Source of the DNA: Azolla caroliniana
Taxonomy: Eukaryota; Polypodiophyta
Assembly: GCA_043228905.1 (NCBI GenBank)
Contig: JBHGNT010000018.1
Span: 1,426,001 to 1,490,000, forward strand
Direction: 5' to 3'
Length of the DNA stretch: 64,000 nt
Shown: positions 10,845 to 20,342 of the stretch, one piece after another
Layout: each line of letters starts with the position of its first letter
How positions within the stretch are numbered: position 1 is the first letter of the stretch
Made by a program: the position numbers and the translations under genes
The notes under the pieces: generated by a model
The model's input: the letters and a program-made list of their open reading frames with translations, nothing else
Database searches by the model: none
What the model was told of the DNA's origin: nothing

Positions 10845-12273
10845 TGTATGTGGCTGCGCTGATCTAGAGGATCTATACTCTTTAGGATACAGTTGAGAAG
10901 AGTGATCTACAAGTATTTTTCCGTTTGTTATGTATGTCAATGTATTTCATACATAAAAGACACAATCAAACCCAATCAAGTCTTGAGTCTTCAGTCTTCA
11001 GTCTTCAGTCTTCAGTCTTGACCATTAACCCCAAATGGGTGGGGTCTGGTCTCACTGTAAAGTTCCCTTTGACTGAACTTTAAAGTTAACTGACACATAC
11101 AACATGTTTATCTAGGTGTTTGCATTGACATAACATGTTTCAGTTGCATTGTCGTCTCCTTCTTATTTTCGTTACGAATTCGTAGGAATCGTAGTCCTTT
11201 CATTTCACGCATAGCCCTTTATTTGTCATTGTTCTACTTTGCCAAGATGTTGATTTCAGTTTTGTACTACTTTAGAAGCTTCTTTACTTTTTCAAAACCT
11301 TCTTGGACCAAAACTACCATTTTTCCAGCATAGGTAAAAATATTAAATTTCGGCAAATGTTCTTATGCATCGAAGTTGCTGAAAGGAATGGAACTATCAC
11401 TAACACAATTCTAAATCAAAGTAGCTTACATTAAGTATCAACGAGGCATATGTCCTAAAAACTTCTTTGACTATATAATACTGTTAAATACTCCAATACA
11501 CTAGTAAAGAGAGTATTCGTAAACCTTAAGCTAAGATCCTAATATTCACATTTATAAAAATGACAACTGTAGATAGTGGAACATATTGAATTGCCACTAG
11601 GCAAGATGAACACTCTACCGAGGTCAAAATTTCGACTTGCTCCAATAAAGAAAATTGTCACATTAGTAATTCCTTCAACTTTCATAGAACAAAAGCATTG
11701 TGCATATCCCAATTATGACGCAATCCCCAATACCTCAGAAATAAGTCTCTAAGTTAAGGCTACCTTACTACAATGAGCTTAAGTCATAAGTTCCACGATC
11801 AAGAACTTAAGCTCCCTTCTTGTATGTGTACGGTTAGCAAGAAAATACATATTACCTTTGTTATAAGTTTACATTTTGATTTATCGTTTCTTTGCTTTGT
11901 TAAGATTTACTTAAGATTTTCAAGTGTGAATTAAGTTATATTTATGCTAATCTTATTCCATATGTATATTAAGCTAAGAGACACAAGTATGATATGGAAG
12001 TTCATTTAGGTAAGTTGGGTTTCTTGACTAATATGCTTAAGGATAACCGATACCCCTCTACTACATATGTTTAATAGTAACTCACAACCGACACAAAAAA
12101 GTGTTTTAGTAGTCATACAACACCACATTTTGGACAAAAGGATTCCTGAAGATACTTTTTCTTATAAACTACCACAAACAAGTGGGCCTTCCTCACATAT
12201 ATGCACTACAGTATTAATTACAACTAGAAAATATTGTTTAGAAGTAAAATGTGACCAATCCAAAACCAAAAGG
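10845..12273 (-). promoter_or_regulatory. Upstream region of LecRK1
   Basis: No other gene is visible. The region is paralogous to the sequence upstream of LecRK3 (32991-34400), of the 50.4-kb remnant (51000-52030) and partly of the 14.4-kb pseudogene (14800-15000), so it is the inherited LecRK promoter side. Two W-box-like elements, TTGACC at 11018-11023 and TTGACT at 11069-11074, lie about 175 and 225 bp before the ATG. W-boxes are WRKY-factor sites, common in defence-induced genes. A five-unit AGTCTTC repeat lies at 10986-11019. Function is inferred, not shown. Confidence 0.5.
10986..11019. repeat. Heptanucleotide repeat (AGTCTTC)n
   Basis: Five near-perfect tandem units of AGTCTTC lie immediately before the TTGACC motif. 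The LecRK3 equivalent near 33170-33185 has only about two units, so the array has grown in the LecRK1/2 lineage. An identical copy lies in front of LecRK2 at 22767-22800. Confidence 0.85.
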
Positions 12274-12283
12274 AATTTCTATT

Positions 12284-12704
12284 AACAATCCCGCGAAACT
12301 GCGGCTTAACGGTTTCAATGGTTCGGTTTGGTTTGGTTCAGGTTTAGGTTTTTTAAAACGGTTTGGTTCGGTTTTAACGGTTTAACAGTTTTTTATTTTT
12401 TATTTTTTAAATTAAAAAAAAATTAAGAATTTGTAAAAAAAATTAAAAATTGTTTTAAAACAATCTTTTTATTTTTAGACCTTATTCTCACGTTTTAGGA
12501 ACATCTTAAAAAAATTTAATAATGTAATGTTATAAATTTAAAAAATTTTAAAATTTTGACTTATGTTGAAAACCGAAACTGAACCACGAAACCGCGGTTT
12601 TTATGGTTTGAAAAAAAATTACTAGTTTGGTTTGGTTCAGGTTTTAAAAAATTAACGGTTCAATTTGGACCCTCTCAAACCGAACTAAACCATTGCCGAT
12701 TGTT
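12284..12704 (+). mobile_element. MITE (421 bp) with 10-bp target duplication
   Basis: An AT-rich element with no coding capacity starts AACAATC and ends GATTGTT. Its flanks carry a perfect 10-bp direct repeat, AATTTCTATT, at 12274-12283 and 12705-12714. Both ends contain imperfectly inverted GGTTCGGTTTGG-like sequence. A 9-10 bp target duplication suggests Mutator-type mobilisation. It sits in the last codons of the LecRK pseudogene: removing the element and one TSD restores homology to the LecRK 3' end. Copy 2 is at 24065-24485. Confidence 0.8.
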
Positions 12705-14460
12705 AATTTCTATTCCAAGTACGCGCATTTGAGGTAGATTCTAAATTGTGATTTGGACCATAGTTCATTATCGGTCGATCCGGACATGACATGGGCAACG
12801 GGAGGAGGTGGTTTTCTATGAGAATGTGTCGAACATCTCTCATGGTCGGTCGACACTCTGCATCCGGGTGGCAACAGTTGAGTACCACATGTATCACCCC
12901 TTTCCACATCATCATCACCTTCTCAAACTCATCATGTATGCCATGGGCATCAAATTGCAAAATGCCAAGGTCAAGTGAATCCATGAGATTGTCATTCTTA
13001 TGAAGTGTCCACACCCAATCCAATAAGTTTACCTCTTCTGGGCTAAGTCTGAAATCAAGTACAGGCCTACCACATGCAATCTTACACATCGGCTTTTTCT
13101 ATAGCTCACCCCATGTACACTAGCCCAGATGCCATGTATCCCATGGTGCTCGCGGTTGTTGTGGTAGCCCATATCTTGTCATGCGACACTAGCCTTGCGA
13201 GACCAAAGTCCCCCCAGCATTGGTTCCCTAGGCCAATCTTTATTCAACAAAACATTGGTTGCCTTTATATCCCTATAGATCACACACTCCCCAAGACCTT
13301 CGTGTAGATATTCCAATGTTGTCACTACTCCTACAAGTATCTTCCGTCTCCGGTGCTCGTTAACACTATAGTCCCTTCCTGGATCACGTCCTTCGGGAAA
13401 AGTAGCTTCTCGAGGCTTCCATTGTCGGCATACTCATTAACCAACAATGTCAGTTCCCTTTCTCGTAGCACCAACCTCTCAACTGTAACAAATTGCGATG
13501 CCGAATGCTGCTTATGATTCTTACCTTCGATGCGAAAGATGCTTCCCCGCCTTCTTTCACATTCTCTTTCAGCTTCTTGATGGCCACTAGCTGCCAGGAT
13601 GTCGGCCATTCATCGGGCAATATTCCATTGTAGAGCTGGCTGTACCCCCCTTCTCCAAGTAACATTTTGTCACTGAAATTGTGGGTGGCTCTCTTCAACA
13701 CATTATAGCTAAATTGTTGGATGTCCGCACTCACCGCCTCATGTGCAGCATACAGTTCAGATTTCTTCAGCCTCAAGATGCAGCATAATGCTCCACCCCC
13801 ATTCTTGTAGATAATAGTAAATCCTATGATGAACATAAGGAAAACAATTGATAAAGAGATGCCCATTATCAAACCATAGTTCTTCTTCTTGGATCTGGAT
13901 GGTGGGCTATCATATGTGATGAAATGGCGTGAAGAATTGTCGGTCTCATAAGATGGTGTGTGGCTAGGGGCGATGTCGGTTAAGTCATCGTTGTCGAAGG
14001 TTGAGAAATACCATGAGTAGATAGCATAGCCAGAGGGCAGGTTATCATTTGGAAAATCGGTAGATCCGCTTGTTGCCGTGATACCCACCCACATGGATAT
14101 GTCACTAAACACACTAGGATCGATGGAAGCTTCCAATATGAGGAATTCAGCTGTGCGTTCCAGAGAATTAGCATACTCAGTCCTGTTCCCATACTATACC
14201 TCACCGCTGGGCACATTGGAGATGTCGAACATAGACAAGAAGTCGGTCAAGTTTGGACTAAAGGAGAGGTTGTAAGGACATGGCCATGGCCAAATGTGTA
14301 GAGGACAATCCGAGAAAGCAAATGTCGAAGAGGATAATGGCTGACTCGGACAACGCAGTCTGCAGTATCCATACTAGTAGCAGCATGAACCCAGCCATAT
14401 TACCAAGCTTGGATTGCATCCTCCATGGCCTTGATGATGTAGAGGGTAGTCTCACCATGA
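12705..14460 (-). pseudogene. LecRK pseudogene with lectin core deleted
   Basis: Starts near 14422 with MQSKLGNMAGFMLLLVWIL, the equivalent of the LecRK signal peptide, and keeps the opening of the lectin domain to about VPSGE. It then jumps at about 14199 to YGNRTEYANSLER, a deletion of roughly 180 lectin codons including the metal-binding loop. The membrane span and early kinase domain are readable to 13450. Frameshifts follow near 13445 and 13330, and about 24 bp are missing near 13085 (the YSFGILALE segment). The end carries a MITE insertion. Several independent lesions make it a clear pseudogene, although the 228-codon frame from 14136 to 13450 covering the lectin end, membrane span and N-lobe is still open. 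Confidence 0.9.
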
Positions 14461-16021
14461 TGACAGGCCATTACAAGTCTTTTGTTGTGGCACTAGGATG
14501 AAGAAGAAGAATAAGAAGAATAAGAAGGTGGCACTCTGCTCTACCCTATCCATGTTTGATACACTAAACATTCTTGATTGGGGGGGAGGCTGTCTTTGTG
14601 GTACTAGTGCAAACAAACATATACCATAGCCACCTCTTAATAAGAGTAGTGTGGTATATGTCCCATTGCTCCACAAACATGAGAAGATGAGAAAACCCTC
14701 CTTCAGATAGAGCCATGTCCAATTGCTCCACAAACATGAGAAGATGAGAAAACCCTCCTTCAGATAGAACCATGGCCCACATACATATAGCTAGTAGCTT
14801 GCTGTATTGGTGGGGGGTAGGCCATATCTTCAATATGCCCCAACCCCAATAAACCCAACCAAGTCTTTACCCCCTTGGGTCGTGACTCGCACTCCACTCC
14901 AAAGTTCCCTTGGACCCACCTTTAGAGTTTAGTGACACATACGACAAATCTATCCCTTTTCTTTCGCATTCAGAACATGCTTCATTTGGCAAGTTCCCTC
15001 TAGTTTTTAGCATCTTTTTTGGTTGTACCTTCATATGAGGCGTGCTGATGCTTTCATTCAAATCCACCAAAACCTATCCTTTTTGTAGTCACAAATCCAC
15101 CAAACTCTATTCAAATTCTTCATTATTTCTTTTCTATCAAGGCGTTACTAGTGCTTCTACTTAACTACTTTCATTTTGATATTTTTGGTACGACTTTACA
15201 ATGACAAAAGTTGAACGTTCAGGAAGTCAACCATAGATATAATAAAAAGAGAAATTGTCGAGTCTACAAGGCTTCTTAGATTGAAGGCGAACCAGATCTT
15301 CTACACATGACTTGGAGTCACAACATTTGGTTTTAGATGAAGACAATGCTTTGATTGGTACATTTGATGAGGAGGATGAGTCACCATTGTATATTAACTA
15401 TAGTAGTGATTCTTATGATAGGAATGATGACAATGATGCAAATAACTCTTGTATTTTTGGCATCAATGTATAACAAATCTAAGCTTGTAAGAACTTGAAT
15501 GATATAAAGCTTAATTGTTTTTAAATCTATTGCTCCTTGTGAATATTATTAGTTTTTTAAACCTTCAGTTGTCAATTTTACTATAAAAAGCACAATTTAT
15601 GTTTTCGTATTTGGCATACATTACATATGTACATTAATGGCACATACATACATTCATTCATTCATACTAAACATAACATTCAAACATTCATGGTTTTTTC
15701 ATTTAGATTTTTGTTGCCTCCTCTGCTCTCCACATTGTCATCGTCGCTTCTTCTCACCTTGTTGCCTCTGTTCTCGTATTGCCGCCTTTGGTTTTGTTTT
15801 GCCACGCCTATTCTCGTTTTGTCGCCGCCGCCACCTCTCTCCTTGTTGTGCCACCTTTGCTCACCACTATCCTCTATTGGGGCAGCTACAACTATACAAA
15901 AATTTTACAGGTACACATTAAGAAGTAACACACCTACAAACATCATACATACATAATGCACACATACTTAACCAACACACGTAAATTTCTAGACATACAC
16001 ACATGTATGTATATATATATG
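14461..16021. other. Upstream region of LecRK pseudogene; no intact gene
   Basis: The part near 14860-14960 still resembles the LecRK upstream region (AAAGTTCCCTT, TAGTGACACATACGAC). An acidic open stretch at about 15318-15472 reads FDEEDESPLYINYSSDS on the plus strand, and I cannot assign it. From 15600 a CATT-rich and pyrimidine-rich stretch leads into the foldback element. No gene is supported. Confidence 0.5.
14665..14778. repeat. 57-bp tandem duplication
   Basis: Two adjacent units begin ATTGCTCCACAAACATGAG at 14665 and 14722 and differ at only a few bases (AGAGCCATGTCC against AGAACCATGGCC). Confidence 0.9.
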
Positions 16022-16804
16022 TAAGGGAAAAGTACTAGGATACCCTTGGAAGTTCGTCTATTTACTAGAATGCCCCTAGAAGTTCCAAATTTACCAAAGT
16101 ACCCTATGTCCAAAAAATACACTTTATAAAGTAATTATACACTCAAATTTACAAGTCCTATTTACCAGAATACCCTTCAAACACAAATTTCTTTACTTAT
16201 GCGATTCTTTGGGTAAATAGGGCTTGATGTATTGAGCTCAACGCCACGCGTACATCTCTCATTGGATGGGACATGCCCATCACTACGTGTTCGCCTAACA
16301 CGCGATGGACAATCGAGCCTGTTGTCACCACGAGCCCGTCTACCGTTGCTTGTTGCATCGGACCTGGTGTCACCACGTGGATCAATGCGAACGATATCAG
16401 CAGGTGGGATGAAAAGGTCAAACGACAAGTTGGGCACGCCGAAAGCCACGTCATCGATGACCCACTCCTCCTGAAGCCGTGTTTTGGTATGACTCATTAC
16501 AACCTCGCCGAACCGAAGCAGGGTAGTTGTTGTCTGGCCTGAGTGTGCTACACTGATGTCGTCCATAGCTCGGTACTCTTCCACACTAGTGTCTATGTTG
16601 GTCCACATTAGTGTCTATGTCGCCTAAGTAAAGAAATTTGTGTCTGAAGGGTATTCTTGTAAATAGGGCTTGTAGATTTGCGTGTATAATTACTTTATAA
16701 AGTGTATTTTTTTGGACATAGGGGTAGTTTGGTAAATTTGGAACTTCCAGGGGCATTATGGTAAATAGATGAACTTCTAGGGGTATCCTGGTACTTTTTC
16801 CTAA
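16022..16804. mobile_element. Foldback/Mutator-like element with ~180-bp inverted ends
   Basis: The left arm (about 16022-16205, containing AAAAGTACTAGGATACCC) recurs in inverted orientation at about 16618-16804 (GGGGTATCCTGGTACTTTTT). The arms are about 90 percent alike and include the shared block TAATTACTTTATAAAGTGTA. The 410-bp centre is clearly more GC-rich than the arms and holds an open frame of 143 codons on the minus strand (16177-16608). Long terminal inverted repeats round an unrelated GC-rich core are the form of a Mutator-like or Pack-MULE element. I cannot define a target-site duplication because the left edge is a TA repeat. Confidence 0.75.
16177..16608 (-). CDS. Hypothetical ORF in the core of the foldback element
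   Basis: The 143-codon frame begins MWTNIDTSVEEYRAMDD and is rich in Arg, Asp and Ser. The middle (EEWVIDDVAFGVPNLSFDLF) looks more protein-like than the ends. The frame runs into the inverted arm at its 3' end. It may be a captured host-gene fragment or may be chance, since overlapping plus-strand frames are also open. I recognise no domain and suggest no function. Confidence 0.2.
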   Translation of the reverse strand: MWTNIDTSVEEYRAMDDISVAHSGQTTTTLLRFGEVVMSHTKTRLQEEWVIDDVAFGVPNLSFDLFIPPADIVRIDPRGDTRSDATSNGRRARGDNRLDCPSRVRRTRSDGHVPSNERCTRGVELNTSSPIYPKNRISKEICV

Positions 16805-18068
16805 ATGAAATTAATAGAATACAATATGTACATATATGCACAAATACCTATATACAGTTACATACATACACATATAACACGTACATACAATACAATATGT
16901 ATACACATACATACAAACACATGGAATACAATACAATACATACATATGCACACATACATAAACACACACACATGTAGAATATATGTACATACCATAGTTC
17001 CTAATATTCGCGTACGTCCAATTTGGTGGACATATGCAATTGTTTGCATACATTCGCGTATGATACGCGACATTCGTTTGGATTATTTTTTTCCTTTTTG
17101 TTTTTTTTATGTTTTTTATTCTAATATTCATAATTCGTCGCGAACAGAAGTGACGTCTGACACACACACACACAAACACCCTCTCTCTCTCTCACGAGAA
17201 CTGACATATCTTCTATCTCTAAAGAATCCAGATACACACACATGGAATAGAGCCTCAAGGATTGACAGAGCTTCTCTCTCTCTCTCTCTCACGCATACAA
17301 ACAAAACACAACAATCTTTCTTTCTTTCTTTCTTTCTCTAGACATGTATGTACAATGTACATACAGAGACACCCCTCACACAGACAAAACCCACAACTCC
17401 TCTCTCTCTCTCTCTCTCTCTAGACATACACTCAACCATTGTCTCCTCACACAGGCAAAACAAGGCTTCTCTCTCTAGACCACACGCACACTCTCTCTCA
17501 CACAGACACAATGTACACCATATGTATATATCTATGTATCGCGTATGGATTTCAATCATACTAGGAGCCTTTTCACGTATGAGTATGATACGAATATTGG
17601 CGTATGAGTATGGCACCAATGGGACGTATGGCTAGAACTATGGTACATACACTTATGAAAACAAATATATGTTGTATGGAACATACATACAAACATAATA
17701 CACATCACACATGCCATACATACAATATATACAATAAATGCAATTAATAAAATAAAATACAATATGTACATACATACACACATACCTATATACACATGCA
17801 ATACAATACATGCAATACCTATATACACTTGTATACACACATTCCATACATATAATACAATACAATATGCATACACACACATCACACATACACACATGTA
17901 TAGACTACATACATATATATGATTTATGGTTATATGAAAAGTGATAGGTGATGTATTCTATCTATAGATCATGGATAAAGAATCTATCATTGAAGTATTT
18001 GAACATGAGAGGGATGATGATGATAAAACTTTGGGCATTGTCTTCATGGGAAGTTCTCAAGACTTTTA
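16805..18068. repeat. Microsatellite-rich region (CATA, CA, CT, CTTT)
   Basis: Dominated by CATACATA/ATACAC tracts (16825-16985 and 17645-17920), CA near 17158-17175, and CT near 17181-17192, 17274-17291 and 17399-17422, with TTTC near 17318-17336. The parts near 16983-17045 and 17575-17650 resemble each other in opposite orientation (ACCATAGTTC...ACGTCC against GGACGTAT...GAACTATGGT), so a second small inverted-repeat element may be buried here. Open frames in this stretch are repeat artefacts. Confidence 0.7.
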
Positions 18069-18099
18069 ATGACACTACAAGTGGCAAGCTTCTATGTTT

Positions 18100-19320
18100 G
18101 TACTTTAATCCTTGTAGGGGTCCTTGAATATGTATTTCCTGATGTTACATTCCTCATCAAGATTCTAACTTTTATGCTTGTTTGGATAAAAAGATCAACC
18201 TTTTGCCAATCTAGAAGATACTATTATTTTATTTTTGAATCCAAAGGAGAAGTTATTGTCTTTGGTGACATGAATGCTCATAGAAGAAGTTTCCAATTTG
18301 ATGTACAATTACAATCTTTCATGCCACATATCTCAAGGATGCAAGGGGATATAAAAATGTATCGTCACTCTCTAACGATGAAAAAGAATTAGAGAAATTT
18401 GGGAAGTTACTCCTACAAATGTGCAAGAATACCGGATTGTTTATTGTAAATGATGCATCTTTATGACCCAACACTAATGGTTTAACGTGTAGAAAATACA
18501 ACGGATAGAGTGTGATTGACTATGTGCTACTTTCCAAAGGTATTTTGGATCATATACATAAATCCTCACTTTGTGAATGGACATCGGAATCCGATCATAG
18601 GACTTTATGTATTGACCTCGAATGTATGCATAGGTTTGATTGTGAGAAGACCATTGAAGATAATAAACAATTGCACTTGAGCAAGAACCTTAAGCTAATG
18701 CCATGTATTCTAAGATGGTTGAGGATATGTTACAAATGACAGAGATACATCATGGTGCCACACTAGAATGGAAATGGAAGCTTTTAAGAAAGTCATTCTC
18801 TCATGCACAAACAATTGTTTTTTGAACAAGTAGACATCTTCGAAACGTACTAAGAAATGTCGTTCAAAGAAAAAATGGTTTGATATAGAATGCTATGAAG
18901 CTCGAAAGCGCCTTATGATTTTGGATATAGTTAAGGATAAAGAAAATTACCATTGCAAAAGCATTTGCATGAGTACAAAAATGCTTATTCAAAGAAAGAG
19001 AAGAATATGGGAAGTTACTCAATAATTTCTCCAAACGTAAGAGAAAGCACATGCACGATCTAAATTTGGGGAAATCCAAAGGGGAAATGTTTTGAGAGTT
19101 ACGGTGACTTAACTCTTCTTGACTTGTTTATGCATTGTAAGAATTTATATGAGCTATTTATTGTCGAAAAGATGAATCTGTGTTATGGTTCTCTTTCACA
19201 TATGTGTCCCTTTTTTACAATTGAAGATATATGCATAGGACTTAAATTGGCCTCTCAAAAGGCAAGTGGTTTTCAATGTATAAAGGTTGAAAAGCTAAAA
19301 ATACTCCTTCATTCTTCACT
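18100..19320 (+). pseudogene. LINE ORF2 fragment: endonuclease and linker
   Basis: The apurinic-type endonuclease is recognisable from VIVFGDMNAHRRSFQFD near 18253-18302, which carries the GDxNA block. It continues to SVIDYVLLSKGILDHIH near 18509-18560 and SESDHRTLCIDL near 18588-18622, which carries the SDH block. Stops and frameshifts break it. The linker KKKWFDIECYEARKRL near 18868-18915 and a possible RT opening, IEDICIGLKLASQKASG, near 19220-19270 follow. The element is closely related to the LINE pieces at 61130-61614 and 62621-63106. It is dead and 5'-truncated. Confidence 0.85.
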
Positions 19321-19339
19321 ATGATCACATAGATGAAGA

Positions 19340-19592
19340 TGTTGTTGGTGTGATAATGAGGGGGACCAACATCCACGCCTCATATGTCATGTCAATGGGT
19401 GATGGTTGGTCAACAATTCACTACCTTTCAAGACCAAACAATGGCAAAAAGCTCGCTAAGATCGTCAATTTGTCTATCTCTTTGACCAACCTAGTTTCTC
19501 ATGTACTATCTCAAACTTTTCTTGACTCAACTATTAAGCGAGTGTTGTGTCTCCATATTGACATATTCAAAACATTTTATTTTTTCATTTAA
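19340..19592 (+). other. Conserved LINE-associated module, diverged copy
   Basis: Diverged copy of the module at 7555-7920, starting MRGTNIHASYVMSMGDGW in an 80-codon frame. Here its physical link to the LINE endonuclease/linker fragment is preserved, which supports a LINE origin for the other two copies. Confidence 0.55.
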
Positions 19593-20342
19593 AAGTGTAT
19601 TAGTTTCGGCATTTTTAGTAAGGCTCATCTTGATGTTTAAGAATCTTTGAGCATCACATGTTGTGATTAAGAAATGTTGAAACTTGTCTAAGCCCTCGCC
19701 TATTGTTTTCTTAAGATGTTTTCATTTACCATTTCTTTTTCCTATAATTTATTGTCATCATCACTATCACTGGTTTCTTTTTCATTCATAATCAAACATT
19801 TATCATTCGTTCAATCATTCAACATCATGTAACTTACATATCATAGCATTAAGTTTACAATTTTTGCATCATTCCATGATCAAGTGTACAAACGCCAATA
19901 AGAGACATGAACAAGATGGCAAGACACTTTAGCCTAGAATGAATCAATTTTGCTTAGTAGAACAAAGAGTTGAGGAGAATTCACAACTAAACCCAACAAT
20001 GTTCTTAATGTGTTGATGGGAATCAAAGGAGAGCTATGAACCAAATTTGGATAGTAAATAGTAACAGTTTCGTCAAGGGACCCGTCAACAAATTATGATC
20101 ATATTAATTACATTACTATAAATTCATGAAAACACAAGTTATTATAAAGTGACCCTAAATGTCGGCCTATATGAAGAACCCCATTACTAAAATGCTCAAA
20201 CAAAAGAGAAGTACCAACTTTCATTCATCAATTGTACATTGTCATTAGATCAAATGGCAAACAAGTGGGATGATGGTGAGTCAATAATGACTTAGAAAAT
20301 GTTGTCATGAAGTAGAATGTGACCAATCCCAAATAAAAACAA
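19593..20342. other. 3' flank of LecRK2
   Basis: Paralogous to 7900-8561 with roughly 10 percent divergence and small indels. No gene visible. Confidence 0.6.

Larger units (their letters stand above)
8905..13605 (+). repeat. Long direct repeat Y, copy 1 (offset 11,781 bp)
   Basis: From LecRK1 codon ~645 through its upstream region, the MITE and most of the neighbouring LecRK pseudogene, the sequence recurs 11,781 bp downstream at 20686-25386 with no difference I could detect. The left edge lies between 8905 and 8954, where LecRK1 switches from LecRK3-type to LecRK2-type. The right edge is at 13605, where copy 2 switches to LecRK3-type sequence. Confidence 0.9.

Noticed and set aside
10845-10940. 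An upstream in-frame ATG giving LecRK1/2 32 extra residues
   Set aside because: The extra residues precede the hydrophobic signal segment, would bury it, and LecRK3 has no equivalent. The ATG at 10844 (22625) is the better start.
16805-17341. A 178-codon frame in the CATA/CT repeat region
   Set aside because: Composition is that of microsatellites (Tyr, Ile, His and Thr runs), with opposite-strand frames equally open.
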